Origin: Botryococcus braunii | Lineage: Eukaryota; Chlorophyta; Trebouxiophyceae | DNA length: 64,000 nucleotides | Direction: 5' to 3' | Assembly: GCA_002005505.1 (NCBI GenBank) | Contig: KV908338.1 | Location: forward strand, 800,659-864,658 | Part shown: piece after piece, positions 10,202 through 23,100 of the stretch | Layout of the letters: each line of letters starts with the position of its first letter | Position numbering within the stretch: position 1 is the stretch's first letter | The notes under the pieces: model-generated | The model's input: the letters and a program-made list of their open reading frames with translations, nothing else | Database searches by the model: none | What the model was told of the DNA's origin: nothing | Made by a program: the position numbers and the translations under genes

Positions 10202-13200
10202 CTCGGGCTGCTCTGGTTCTGGGGCCTTGCTGGCGCAGCTGCCCTCCTGGGGCCCTGAGTATGTGCGGCTGGCCTGCCATATGCTGCCAGGATAGCCGGG
10301 TGCATTGGGGCCGCCCAGGTTCCCCGCGGTCTGCTGGCTGCCTGCAGCAGGGCCCGGCTCGGTGGCAAAGTTCAAGCCGGGAATCCGATCCTTGAACATT
10401 TGCATCAGGGAAGCGAAGAGCTGCCCAGTGCTCGGATAAGAAGCGGCAGCGGGGACGGCCGTGGCCTGCGGCGACGGAGCCTCATACCCCTGGTAGGGCT
10501 GCTGCTGCTGCTGCTGTGCGGACACGACATGATGGGCGGATGCGCCAGTGAACCCCGCCTGCTGCAGGTGAGCCTGCATCTGGTGGAGAAGCCCATCGAG
10601 AGTTGTGGGGGCTGACGGGGCGCTGGCGCTCTGTTGGGCCCGAGCCTTGTACAGGTGCAGCAGCTGCTGGAGCTGTGGGGGGGCCCTGCTTTGGTCCCCC
10701 ATAGGGGGCTGAGGAACGCCCCCGTGCTGGGGGTTCCAGCCCGCCTCGTAGAGGGCCTGCAGCATCTGCTGCCCGAGCTGCTGCATGGCCCCTGGCGTGC
10801 TGGCGCACAGCTCCGCGAATTGCTGCTGCATGAGGTGGCGGACGGCGCCGGGGTCTGCGCCATGAGGGGAGGCCGCTGGGTAGGACAGGGTGTTCTGCGG
10901 CAGAGCGTGGCCTGCAGCCCCAGCTGTGGAGAAGCCGCCGTAGGAGTTCAGAGCGGAGGCGAGCCGGGACGGGCCTTCAGCCGCGGAGTAGGGCTGCTGG
11001 TGCCTCTGGTCCGTGCCCATGCCCATGCCCTGCTGGGGAAGCGTGCCGGAGCACCAGGCCGTCAGCATGTCGCGCATCAGGTTTGGGGGCTCGTTTGGGC
11101 CAGGCCGGGGGCCCGTGCCAAACTGCTGAGCCGTTTGCATCCCCTGGGGTTGCCAGCTGGTCTGCCGCGCTGCCCCCGAGGATGGTCCCTGGGGGGCCCA
11201 CGAGGCCTGGGGAGCCCCGGCATATGACTGGCCCACCACACCAGATGCCGGCCGCTCTGTCGACCAGTGGCTGGCGCTGGTCAGGCCCTGGGTCGGGTAC
11301 CCTTCCCAGGTGTTGCGCTGCTGCTGAATTTGAGCGGACTGGTCCCTTGCTGCTGAAGACGCCGCGTAAGCAGAGTAGTTTGCAGGCGCGAATTGCACAG
11401 AGTGGGCTGCAGGAGAGGCCTGAGCAGAGTAGCTTGCAGGCGTGGACTGCGTGAAGCGGGTTGCAGGCACGGGCTGCGCAGAGTAGCTCGCGGGCGCAGG
11501 CTGCGTGGAGTGGGATGGAAGCGTGGGCTGAATAGAGTAGTTTGCAGGCGTGGGCTGAACAGAGTAGTTTGCAGGCGTGGACTGAACAGAGTAGTTTGCA
11601 GGCATGGATGGCGTGGAGTAGGTTACAGGCGTGGACTGCGCAGACTGCATGCTTCCTGCTGTCTGCATGGGCAGCCGCCACGGGGCTCCTCCATAGCCAG
11701 TAGGCGCAGTAGTGGGTCTTGCTGTCTGCAAGGAGGGCAAGCCATTGGATGCTGGGGCGTTGGACTGGTTAGCGGTAACCGGCCATGTGAAGGATCCACC
11801 AACCTGCGGCGCAGAGGCGTACTGGGTGTAAGGAGTCTGTGTTGCTCCTCCAGGATTCCTTGCAGCTGGCCAGGACAGGTCCAGCTGTCGACTGCTTGCA
11901 TGGAGCACCTGAGCACCAGAGTGGTGGGCAGGTGTGGCCTGCGGCTGAGCACCAAAGTGGTGGGCAGGTGTGGATTGTAGCGGGGCGCCAGAGTGGTGGG
12001 GAGGGGCAGCTTGCGGCTGCGTAGCCCCTGGTTGCATAGCCAAACCAGCGCCGGCGCTCCGAGGTGGTCCCAGGGTTGTGCTCCCAGCAATCCCCTGGGA
12101 CGAAGGAGGCGGCCGCTCTCCAAAGCCTTGTTGCCCGGCTTGCGGCACGGCTGACACGAGGTTTGCAGGGATGCCAGCAGGTCGCGGCGGCCCCGGAGGA
12201 AAGGCCTGGCTTGGATTCTGCCCACCACCATGGGACGGGACCCCCCGGCTCGACGGCTGCTGACCAGCACCATGGGACGGGGCCCCCAAGCTCCACAGCT
12301 GCTGAGGGTATGAGGGTAAGTGAGAGGAGACGTAGCCCGCTTGATGGGAGGAGGGCGCTGAGCTCCCTACAGTCCCTTGGGGATCCCAACCGCCGGTGCA
12401 GCCACCCGCCACGATGTCGACCCGCTGAGCTCCACCGCTCTGCAGTGGACGCGGCCTCAAAGCAGCCCCGCAGGAAGTCGCAGCAGCGTCGGCGGGCCCC
12501 CGCTGGAGAGGATCCATAAGAGAAGAGGCACGTCTGCTGGGTTGGGCCTGGCAAGCTGCCGGGCTGCCGCTGGGAGGCAAGCCATCAGATGGGGCAACGG
12601 GAGGCTGAGTGGGCGCGCTCCGATTGGCGTCGTCCTCGTCATCGTCAGACAACACAATGGCATCCGGGACCTCGTCCGCAGGTCTGAGAGGCGGCCGGGC
12701 TTCTCCATGGGCACCAGCCCACCCTGGGGGGTTCTGCGGGGTGACCTGGGAGGGCAAGAGCGCGCTGGTGGCCGGCGCTGGGAGCCCCAACTGCGGGTCT
12801 CCGCGCTGGCATTGCGCATCTGCTCCGGGGTCGGAGGTCGGCCGGCCACTGGGGGTGCTGGGGCCGGCCCCGAAGAGACTGCCGTGAGGAGCAATTCGTG
12901 ATGGCAGATCAGCCTGCTCAGTTTGAGCTCTGGTACAAGGCAGTGGCAAGCCCATGGAGGAAGCTCCAGGGTTTTGGGGGACGCTGTGCACTGCCGCGTC
13001 TTGTCCGGGCTTGGGATGGACTGGGGCTTGTGTCAGGGTAGTCGACACGAGCCCCGATGCAGCCCCTGTGTCTGGCAAGCCTCTGGTGGCAGAGCCAACT
13101 GCATTGGCAATTGCTGCGGCTTTGGGTCCAGGCCCGCTTTGGAGAGAAGGGTTGCTGAGCGCAAACGGGGCAGAGGCATGCATTTCCCTAGTTCCAAGTC

Positions 13201-13377
13201 TTGGGTTGATTGCTTGTACCCCGGCAACAGCAACAGTCTGTGACACTAGGACATTGCCATGTTGTGGTACGGGGTCCCTGCTGGCAGGTGCGTCGGGGCG
13301 CAATGGCTCTTGCCCCCATGCTTGCATCACACTCCCACGGTAGGCCAGAAGTTGTCCGGCAGATTGCTCGGCGGCCC
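10202..13377 (-). CDS. Large exon of a spliced gene: Q/A/P/S-rich protein with SIM-like motif and 9-residue repeats
   Basis: Main exon of the only splice-supported host gene here. The acceptor CTGCAG abuts 13,377 and joins in phase with the upstream exon. The frame stays open for over 1,050 codons of GC-rich DNA. The protein is low-complexity, rich in Gln, Ala, Pro, Ser and Gly. Features seen: PDAIVLSDDDEDD near 12,620-12,670, a hydrophobic core plus acidic run typical of SUMO-interaction motifs; at least nine copies of a 9-residue STPANYSVQ-like repeat (11,369-11,645); a short AHHSGAQ-type repeat (about 11,900-12,010); and a poly-Gln run near 10,500. I place the exon end at 10,202, where the sequence reads CCGAG then GCAAGT, a GC-type donor. 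The frame continues to 9,842 but only by reading through CA repeats. Function unknown; the composition suggests a nuclear scaffold or transcription/SUMO-related protein (inference). Confidence 0.6.
11369..11645 (-). repeat. 27-bp coding tandem repeat, about nine to ten copies
   Basis: Degenerate 27-bp units encoding a 9-residue motif with consensus near STPANYSVQ. Copies vary at residues 1, 5 and 8-9, but Pro at position 3 and Ser/Thr near position 7 are mostly kept. Frame is preserved throughout, which supports coding status. Confidence 0.85.
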
Positions 13378-13712
13378 CTGCAGCACACAGCCATCATGCA
13401 TCATCTCCCAGGAACTGATAGGACATGGAAGAGGATGTACGATTGGAAGGAAGTACCCGCAGTCGGACACAGACACCGGGGCCATGGAGGGAAGAACCTG
13501 ACGGAGATGGCCGAGCGAGACACAGGCAATGCAAAAAGGTACAGAAACCGGACAAGTGCAGGGAGTTCTAGCCTCCCGATAGACAACCCCTGCCGGCCCC
13601 AACCCTTAGACCAACTCCCTCGTAAGAGGCATACATGTCAGCCAGTATTTTACACTCTTTGAGACCGAGCAGCTCCTCATAACAAGCTCGCTGAAGTTAG
13701 GTAGGTAATTAC

Positions 13713-13875
13713 CTGTTGGACCAAAACATCTTTGAGCCAGGCCTTCCACCTCATTGAATGTTAAGGTAATGGGCGACCCGTTCCGTGATGCGAAGGAAAC
13801 ATCTTTTCCACGAACTTGTACGACAAGTACGTCAGCAGCAAACTCTTGCTTAAGTGCTTGACTTTCCACACGTTC
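13713..13875 (-). CDS. Upstream exon joining the large exon
   Basis: 163 bp bounded by GTGCAG acceptor and CAACAG/GTAATT donor. It encodes 54 residues including FAADVLVVQVRGKDVSF and a hydrophobic-charged pattern that looks like a folded domain. It starts in phase 0 and leaves one base, exactly complemented by the two leading bases of the exon at 13,377. The intron is 335 bp. Confidence 0.6.
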
Positions 13876-14523
13876 CTGCACAGTCGTGAGCAGTATCTTC
13901 ATGACATGCCAATTTACCCATCAGCCCACATTGACCATTACCGTCCAATACAGAGTACCCTGATATCTGACAAATTTCAGGGGCTTGGAAGCATATCAAC
14001 GTTTTCTGTGACCCCAATCTCTTCAATAGAATTCAAGCAACTTGCCCACTCAGCACCATGTAAAGGCATGCATGTTCCTCAGAACATGTCACACACCTCA
14101 TATCCCATAATGCCAGCAACAGACGCGGCACCACATTTTGAATGTACCTCACCTGATTTGCCTGACATTCTTCCCGCATTGAATCATTGAAGTCTTTCTG
14201 CAGTTGATCCAATACCTGCAGAGCATCGCTATCTTAACAGGATGAAATAATCTGGTAAACAATGCCCATGTTCTCAAATCCTTTCAAGTATTCCTGAGGT
14301 TTTGGAGCTTCATGGTTTGAAGGCTTCAAACTCAGATCAAGATCATGAATAATGAGCACAAACCAGAATATGGGTGCTCACCCCAAACAGATGTTTGTTT
14401 GAAAAACAAAGACAGTTTTCTTAACGAGCTTCCTTAGAGGTGTGTTCTTCTATTGTTTGTGTAAGTATTGTTACCCTTTTCCTTTTGTGTCTGCACACAT
14501 GGAGCCTGCTGACCCCTGCACAT

Positions 14524-14580
<57 letters not shown>
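14524..14580. repeat. (GT)n microsatellite
   Basis: Pure GT tract inside the 888-bp intron between the exons at 14,764-14,934 and 13,713-13,875. Confidence 0.95.
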
Positions 14581-14582
<2 letters not shown>

Positions 14583-14763
14583 AGTGTGTGTGCGGCTGTG
14601 CGTGTGTGCAGGTGGTTCTCTTATTTTGTTGTGGGTGTTTTGTATAATTTCCTTCCCCCTTTCCCTTTCCTATCTTTTGAAGACTGAGAAACCTAAGCTT
14701 CTCGATAACAGCAGAAAGCAGTCTGAAGATTCTCATGGAGCGGCTCTTGGTTCAAGGCCCCAC

Positions 14764-14934
14764 CTCAATATTCAACGGAAAGATCAAATTTTCTGCAACA
14801 TCTCCAACAGTCTTTTGTGCCTCAGACTCCGGTGCATCCAGTGTTGCGGCCCACACTAAGGAAGGTGGTGTATTTCGTGGGGTTCCCAAGAAAGCTCGCC
14901 GGCAGACTGCACGACATTTATTACACTCAATCAA
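14764..14934 (-). CDS. Candidate exon with Cys-rich start
   Basis: 171 bp between a TTCACAG acceptor and a TTGAG/GTGGGG donor, phase 0 at both ends. It encodes LIECNKCRAVCRR followed by about 44 further residues. The C-x2-C-x4-C spacing suggests part of a small zinc-binding site. Phases fit both neighbouring exons. The donor is not strong, so the 3' end is tentative. Confidence 0.5.
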
Positions 14935-15116
14935 CTGTGAATAATGACTCCATCTTCTTTGTCTTAGTAAACTGTCATGCAGCAGTAGTTTTAAAAACCA
15001 AAAAGGACTGGGACGAAATAATCATATAGGGATGGTTCTTGAACAAAAGCTCCATACCACAGAAATAAAGATGTGCAGCTGGCAGACAGCACCCATTGCT
15101 AAACCAAAGAGGATAC

Positions 15117-15211
15117 CATGACTTCAACTGTGGAGTACTCCACTGAACGTCTCCCAGCTAATCCAAATGAGACATTACCATCAAATATTGCAATATGTCG
15201 CCAAACCTCTC
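15117..15211 (-). CDS. Candidate exon
   Basis: 95 bp; acceptor GCACAG, donor CATG/GTATCC. It encodes a stretch including EVWRHIAIFDGNVSFGLAG. Two leading bases complete the codon begun by the exon at 15,261, and the end is phase 0, matching the next exon. An alternative donor (GATG/GTAATG, exon end 15,179) is possible. Confidence 0.45.
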
Positions 15212-15260
15212 CTGTGCGTGCACGGTGCAAATGACAATGCGTAAACAGGGCGTTGGATAC

Positions 15261-15368
15261 CTTTGGAGAAATTATTCCAAGCACCAATGGCACCACTACT
15301 TGCATCCCTTGCCCTTTGCAGGTATTCCTTCACCTCCTCAACTGGAATCCAACAGTTGGTTTCGGAAC
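15261..15368 (-). CDS. Candidate exon
   Basis: 108 bp; acceptor TGTTTGCAG, donor CAAAG/GTATCC. It encodes SETNCWIPVEEVKEYLQRAR and 15 further residues, an amphipathic helical pattern quite unlike random translation. Phase 1 in and phase 1 out. The following intron is only 49 bp. Confidence 0.55.
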
Positions 15369-15611
15369 CTGCAAACACAGAATTTTAATCACACGCTTAT
15401 CTAATTATCTGCAACACCTCAGCAACGTGTGGAATCCATATAACACATTTGGCTGCATTCAGAACCTCGAAAGGTCAAAAGGGCAATAATCGGTGGCTCT
15501 GAAGCGAACTCTTCAGAAGGTAAGGATGATAGGATTGGCAAAGAGCGGTGCTTCAGTGCCAGTCCTAATGTTAAAGACCAAATGGGGTTGAATAACCAGC
15601 CTCCCTTCAAC

Positions 15612-15665
15612 CTTGTTCAGAGACAGTCAAGTATTTTTCTTCCCTTAGAACAACCGCGGCTGCTG
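15612..15665 (-). CDS. Candidate short exon
   Basis: 54 bp; acceptor CCACAG, donor AACAAG/GTTGAA. Encodes VVLREEKYLTVSEQ after an alanine run. An alternative acceptor (ATGCAG) would extend it to 15,679 in another incoming phase. The phase-1 form joins the exon at 16,203-16,289. Confidence 0.4.
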
Positions 15666-15987
15666 CTGTGGGCCGCAATCTGCATACGCAATTGAGGTAT
15701 CGTGCCTCAGAACGATAGACGCACAATCGCACAAGGGGATACCAATGGAATTCTCAGAGGCCAATGGGATGTGTGCAGGATGACTCAATCAGAGACAGAG
15801 GAGGGGAGAGAGGAGGGGGAGGAGAGAGGGAGGGGGGGGGGCAGAGAGAGAGTGAGAGAGAGGGGGGGGGGGAGGACGGAAGAGAGAGGGGGGGGCAGAG
15901 AGAAGAGGGAACAGACGGGGGACCAGAGGGAGGGCAGCAGAGAGAGGGAAGGAGGCAGTGGGGGCCAGGGGGGGAGAGGGGAGAGAG

Positions 15988-16137
<150 letters not shown>

Positions 16138-16202
16138 CGCGGACTATAAGACTGCTTAGGAATGGAGGATCCCCCCAAGATGCTCGGATCAGTTCCACTT
16201 AC

Positions 16203-16289
16203 CATCTTGCTTCAAGCGCCAGCAACCTGTCACATCTGTGTTTGTCCCACATGTACTTCCCTTGCCGTGCAGCTGGCACTGCATACATG
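16203..16289 (-). CDS. Candidate exon encoding a Cys-rich segment
   Basis: 87 bp with acceptor TTTCCAG and an excellent donor AAGATG/GTAAGT. Encodes CMQCQLHGKGSTCGTNTDVT then GCWRL, a C-x2-C-x8-C-x8-C arrangement that could bind zinc. Phase 1 in and out. Exons further upstream (between 16,290 and about 17,530) are possible but I could not chain them. Confidence 0.45.
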
Positions 16290-19008
16290 CTGGAAATTCA
16301 CAGTCGCCAGGAAACAATGCTTCTTGCTTGCTGAAGGTTGAGTGCCCAGCTCCGAGCAGTAATAACTCCCATGTCAATCCTGGTACACAAAATTTTTGGA
16401 CGTGTGTTGGATTCTTGTAGGACACAGTAAGCAAACAAAATTTCCAAACTAAGGCAGGGATTGTAACAACTGTTAATGCACAAACTTCAGTATTAACAAG
16501 TGCTTATCCTAAATTAGGTAGATTTACGAATATCAGGCTCCAAATTCACAGATAAATTTACCTCAGACATCGTCATGTAGTTAGAACTCATTCTCCTCAA
16601 GTAGAACTAAGCAGTGCAGAAAGAAGTACAGACTCCAGGTTGACAATGTTCTGGAGTTGACAGTGTTTTCGGGATTGGGATTTCGCTGACTTCCATTGTC
16701 CGGGGGGGTTTGTTTGATGCATTTCTGGCGGGTTTGGGTTTAAGTGTCCTTCAAGCCCAGTGCTGGGATCTATGGAACTGCCTGGCTTTGGTGAATTGCA
16801 AGTAGGGAATTCCCGTATTAGTTGGTATTGGTTTTGCCTTTTAAATTACACTTTTGCAATTTCAGTGTAACTTCAGCGTTAAATTATGCCATATAAATTG
16901 GATCCAATATACTGCCTAACTATTGACATACCTCGCTCAAATGCTGTCTTGTAATGAGCCATGAGGCATACAAGCTTGGCAGCTGCTTTCCCTTGTTCTG
17001 TGCAAGGATATTGTAATGCCCTTATCTGCATGGCATATAAAGATTGTCAAATATGAAACACGGACACTAGTGCTGTTGCGAGGCCAGAAGTTCCAGTACT
17101 TCACGTCTTTATTGCATTCAGGGGTGAAGGCCACAGCCACAGATAATGGCTTAAAGCCTACACAAAAAGTTGATGAAAATAGATTTTGAACCCAATCCAT
17201 CGGTGGCCAGTGGGTTGCAAGAGTGCAAGAAACGAGGTAGAACTATATACCAGCGGATGCTTCGCCACAGCCTCGACAGTACCAAAAGCAAGGCCTTCGT
17301 GAACTATTATACAAATTAGATTCCTTGCCTCCCCACATGTCCATGGGGTACCCATTGTCGGCAGCAAGGACCTGGATCGGGCAACCTGATGCCTCCAGCA
17401 TTAACGAGAGTTCGATACCAAAAACTGTCTTAAAAACCCTGCAAGGGAGGAAGGTAGTGCACTTTTGCCAAGATCCCTGCAATCCAGAAACTTTCCTTTC
17501 TGCCTGGCGGGAAGTACAAGCGGCGGCAAGCACACCCCGCCTAATCCTGAATTGCCTGAAGATGAACCAGAAAACAGTTTAGGCCTTGCAAATATTGAGT
17601 GGAATTCGCGACTCTACCGCTTGCTCCTGATTAGACCGTAGGTCACTGCATACGTGCACCTGCACAGGTTGAAGATCGTGCAAGGGGTGGGCCGGAGGGC
17701 AAGTCGATTGACCTTCCGACATACTTAAGCCCGAAGATCGGTTACTGCCCGCGCGATTACTCGGCGTGCAACTTCTTACCGGTTGCGTACCACGGTGTAA
17801 TCCCCACGTAATTTCTCCCACTTGTTCTTCGCGCCTGATGTGCGGGGTAAACACGCACGGCACTTTGTGCGCTTAGCATCCGATATCACTTCCGCGAGTG
17901 CATATGAGCCTTCTTCCCATCTATGTAGTCCAACAAAGCAATAAAACACTTTCAAGGTACATCGAGTCTCGAACCGAATAAGAACCGTTGGACGTTCTCG
18001 TTCACCCGTCTATCAGTTTGACTCTTGTGTTCACCCCAATAAGAACTGCTTCAGGATATTTAATTAACACTGAATTTTCAAGTAGTCCACCAGGAATGTT
18101 ACGAATCACGGATAAACTTTTTTATGGTGAAGCCACACTGGAGAAGTGGCTGCAAAGCTGTGATATTCTGCATATAGTCTGAAGAAAATCAACGATCAAA
18201 GAACGGTTTTGGAAGACAGTGTTGGTGACTTGCGTCTTTGGTATATGCACCGTAGGCTCATCACCGCCCCAACGAGAACCACGATCAGTAGAAGTTATCT
18301 GCTCGGGCTCCGGTAAATTCTGCAGGAACAATTACATATCGGAGGTATTAACTTACAGAACATTGCAAAAGGATTGTCATTTTTAAACGTGAAACATTAA
18401 GGTACTGATCGGTCATGACATCGGAACGTATCTGCCCTTAACATAATCCTGGCAAGGATCCAAGAAAATATAGCACTGTGTTGTTTATTATAGAGATGTC
18501 TTGATTGATAATTCGAAAAATTTCTTAAAACAGATGAGTATCGCCGAAAGATCTAGCACATTCGAAGTCAGCTGTTCGAATTTCTCAGATCGCGCATATA
18601 TATACTGGTGGCACCCATAGCTGCATATTGATGCACCCGTACGTACAATTTAAACTCTATTTAATAGAAACATTATATACGATACTTTTGTGCCTTATCA
18701 GTTACAGAAATGTAAGGAGTTCGTAGAAAGTAGCCTTTTCCAACTTTCTTTCGGGAGATGGACCAAGTTGGTTCTGCAACCGGTTAACGCGTTGTACTGC
18801 CTTATTCCGGATGACGGAGCAAGCAACTGTCCTCAGCGGACGGAACTCCGGGCTTGCTAGCACTCCGCTTAGATTAAAGAGAGAACGATTGCGAGTGAGA
18901 TGTTAATATTCTTTTGACGCACTCCCCAGTTCGCGCAAATATAAGTTAGACATGTTTACACGGAACTATTGGCACACTGGAAATGACGATCTGTCGACAT
19001 GTCCGTGT
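16290..19008. other. Host DNA, possible further upstream exons, otherwise unassigned
   Basis: On the minus strand near 17,330-17,450 an acceptor CCCTTGCAG is followed by an open stretch reading VFGIELSLMLEASGCPIQVL, which looks exon-like, but I could not find phase-matched neighbours. From about 17,900 to 19,008 the DNA is AT-richer and I see no gene or repeat. A TSD for element A begins at 19,009. Confidence 0.35.
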
Positions 19009-19013
19009 GTATG
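19009..19013. repeat. Target site duplication of element A (GTATG), left copy
   Basis: Identical to 27,229-27,233 and flanks the outer LTR ends exactly. Confidence 0.9.
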
Positions 19014-20042
19014 TTTTATAGAATGGCACGGTCCAGCGTCAATCTACATACATTTCAGACACCCTGTGACATAATGCAATCATTAGCAATGCTCACAGAA
19101 GACAGTATGGACAGCCCTTATCCTCTCGAAGGGCTTCACAGACTGGAGTTCGTCACGTATGAACTTTTACAATGTATGTGTGTTATGATGTGACTCACTA
19201 AGCTAAGCAAAACATAAGGGATACCTGTGACATAATGCAATCATTAGCAATGCTCACAGAAGACAGTATGGACAGCCCTTATCCTCTCGAAGGGCTTCAC
19301 AGACTGGAGTTCGTCACGTATGAACTGACCAATCTCACTGCCTTCATCCCTTTAAATACTACGGAAGGCTGACATCATTGCCTCCTCTGCATTTGCTAGT
19401 CTTTGTCACTATTAACACTACGGAGAGTTGATCTGCGGCTCCGTACTATGCGTGAATTCGTAGAACCGTACACTCATCGTTCAGTCCTACCGGATTTTTC
19501 ACGAACTCGACCCGAAAATATCTTAGACCGTCTAAACGACAAGATCTATCCGCAAAAGCTTCGATCCAGGACCTCGGAGCCGACCGTACGCTCCGTGAAA
19601 TGACTCGATGAGAAGATATTTACTCCGTGAACCCGTTCGGATCTCGATCTGATCACCGAGTTAGTTCCTGAGACCTTTAAACCACTCGGAGTTGGTGCAT
19701 TTACGTCTAACTTACTCGAATCTCACGATAAGAACCGTAATTGCACCCCGGAACTTCTACTGTAAGTCCGTACCACCCTGTACACTCCAGGATAAAGTCT
19801 GCAGGCCCTTTAACTTTATTCAAATGTCATGAGTAAGTCTCAAATGTCCTTTATCAGTCAATATACTTGCACATTTATTCTATACACCAAGTATATCAAC
19901 AACGTGTCATGCAGTACACCTGTACCTTATGCAGCTGTACCTTATTTGGACTCTTCAAACATGCAGACAAATGTAGGGGACTCTCATCAGATGTGAAGTG
20001 AAATTTTTCCCAAGTACAGCTGATGATCCCCATTTTATAACA
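19014..20042 (-). repeat. Element A 3' LTR
   Basis: 1,029 bp, same length as the partner at 26,200-27,228. Contains an internal direct duplication of about 103 bp (19,063-19,165 and 19,224-19,326). Confidence 0.95.
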
Positions 20043-20127
20043 CCTCCCCTCATGTGCAGGAGTGGACAAATAAGCAATCCCAAATCACTTCAGCCAGGCA
20101 CAAACAGCTGTGCTCAATCAGTTGGCT

Positions 20128-23100
20128 TCATTTCAAGCCAGCCTGTGCTCTAAGCTTTATGAAGGGAGCTTTGGCCAAAACCTTCGTGAACATATCAGCA
20201 ATATTTTCTGCAGTGCCCACATATTTTGGAATGATAGCACCCTTCTCCACCTCATCCCTCACCCTGTGGTACCTCACTGCAATATGCTTGGTCCTAGTTG
20301 AGATGGGAATTCCCTTAATATTTGCAAGGGCACCTGTGTTGTCAGTATACACCACAACACCACCTTCCCCCTCTCCCAGATCAGACATTAACTTGCTGAA
20401 CCAAAGCGCTTCTTGCACCCCAGTACACATGGAGATGAACTCTGCCTCAACAGTAGACAGAGCCACCAGTGGCTGCAGTTTACTGCCCCAAGAGACTGCT
20501 GCACCACTGGACATAAATACGTAGCCTGATGTAGACTTTCTGCCATCCAGATCACCTGCATAGTCAGAATCTACAAAGGCTTCCAAGCCTCCCTTTCCCC
20601 TTTCCCACTCCAAACCCAGCTCCTTGGTTGCTGCCAGGTACCTCAGCACATTCATGCCTGCGCTCAAATGCGTTGAAGTGGGCTGGTTAGAGAATCTTGC
20701 TAATAAACCAGCTGAGTAGGATAGGTCTGGCCTCACAGTGTTGGCTAAATACAATATCCCTCCCACAAGTTCCCTGAAACGATTTTCTGAAGGGAGGGGA
20801 TCACCAACATCTTTCTGCAATTTCCAGGATGCATCAAGGGGGACTGATTTTGTGCGACAGTTTGTCATGTCAAAGCTCTCAAGAATGTCTGTGACCAGTT
20901 TCTCGTTTGACAACTTAATACTTTTCAGCACACCACCCTCATCATACTGAAATGATAACTGCATCCCCAGAAAGTGCCTTGCTTCACCCAAGTCTTTCAC
21001 TGAAAACTTTGCCGACAGTAAAGACTTGGTATTTTCTATGCTTGCAATATCTTCAGACACTATCAGTATGTCATCAACATATAGCAGCAAATACACAGTG
21101 GCTCCCTCTACACTCTGAAGTATGAATAGTGAAGGATCTGCATCTGAAATTACAAATCCAGCAGATTTCAGATAGGAGCTAATCGTTACGTACCATGCAC
21201 GTGGAGCTTGCTTTAACCCATACAGTGCCTTGTGCAGTTGACAAACAGTGTTGGGCCCACCCACATGATACCCTTCAGGTTGTTTGACTTTAACGTCCTC
21301 TGCCAAGTCCCCATGCAGAAAGGCAGTGCTCACATCCATTTGATGAACTCTCATGTCCCTGGTCACTGCTAGGGACAACATATATCTTAGTGTTGAGTGT
21401 TTGGAAACTGGGGCATACACTTCAGTGTAATCAACCCCATATATTTGCTTAAAGCCTTTTGCCACCAGTCTTGCCTTGAACCGTTCCACTTCCCCAAGTT
21501 CAGACAATTTCACTTTGTACACCCATTTGACTGGCAGGGCCTTCTTGAATTCTTTGTTATCCACCACCACATATGACCATGTGCCCAATGCTTTGAGTGA
21601 TTTCATTTCCTCATCCATGGCTTGTACCCATTTGTCAGCTTCAGGAGAGTTTACTGCATCTACATATGTGGCTGGTTCAACAATTACCGTGTCTTTCTGT
21701 ACTTGTACGTATCCACAGAAATTTGAGAATGTGTTTGTTTGGTTTGTTTCTGATGTGTGTATTGTATTACGTTTCCTCTCAGGATACCTCCCTCCAAACA
21801 AACCAGCAGGTGAGTGGGGAATACTGGCAGCCAGGAAATCAAATTCCACTGGCTCTAAGTGAGAGTCTGAGACATAACCCTCAACACTGTTGTGGCTGGT
21901 GACTTGTGTAACACCCCCATTAAAGGGGCGCGCACCCAGACTGCTTGTGGAACGGGTTTCTGGCACTTCCAAGTCCAGATCACCCGCGAGCCCTTTATGA
22001 CCACCCCTAGTCTCCATTGGTATTGACTCCTGCTGAGCCAATACCTCCCCTGGCTCCCCTGCCATCCCTGCGCTCAACTGCTCACCTCCGCGCACCTGCG
22101 CACCTGGACTAGTAACCTCTAAACTGCCCAAGGGGGCCAGAGAAACATCAGGCATGCTTGCAGGAACATCAGTGAGGGGGTCTGTGGGACCATCCTCATC
22201 TGTAGTGTAATCAAAAGCACTGTCAGACTCAACTAAGTCTGGCACGTCTGAAAGATCATCATTTACTGTACCTGCAGGGTCACTGCCAGACACGTCTGCA
22301 GTGACTTCCTCAAACCTGACAAATTCCCCAGCATGGACATCGACTTTGCCATCAATAAGCACTCTGTAGTTTTGACTGAGATCATCATATCCAAGAAAAA
22401 TACCTTCAGAGCTTACACAGTCGAACTTTCCTGCCCTTTTGGACTTCAGAATTAATGCAAAACATTTGCAACCAAACACACGCAAGTGGCTGAGATTAGG
22501 CTTATGACCAAACCATGCTTCAAAGGGAGTAATACTCAAATTTGCAACAGCACACACATTCCTGAGGTAATTTGCAGTAAGCAGAGCATCACCCCAATAT
22601 TCAGTTGGAAGATCTGTGGCTGCCAGCATGGCCCTCGCCCTCTCTTGCAGAGTCCTGTTCAGTCTCTCAATCTTCCCGTTCTGCTCATGAGCATAAGGAG
22701 CAGTCTTCTGATGGACCACTCCATACTTCCTACAGAATTTGTCCAAACCAATAAACTCAGTGCCATTGTCAGTACGTATGTACTTGACCCTGCATTCACA
22801 CTGATTCTGCCATGTAGTGAGAAGAAGTGTGGCCTCTTTCACTGCATCGGACTTAGATTTTAACAGGATGACTTTGGAGAATTCTGTGAATTCATCAATG
22901 ACACTTAAAGCATACTTTTCACCATCATTTGATTCAGGACTGATTGGACCTATCACATCCATATGTACCACTTCAAGTTTCCTAGTACATTTGGTGTTAG
23001 TTGTTTTAAAGGGTTGTGTAGTCATCTTCCCCAACATGCATGGTTCACACACTCCATGGTTTCCAATGTGCTTTGACAAATCAATGGTGGGAAGAGACAT

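Noticed and set aside
12620..12670. Identification of the host gene as a SIZ/PIAS or PIAL SUMO ligase
   Set aside because: The SIM-like motif is suggestive, but I find no SP-RING, SAP, PHD or PINIT sequence in the candidate upstream exons.
19063..19326. CRISPR-like spaced repeats
   Set aside because: Only two copies of about 100 bp inside an LTR; clearly a duplication in a eukaryotic retrotransposon.
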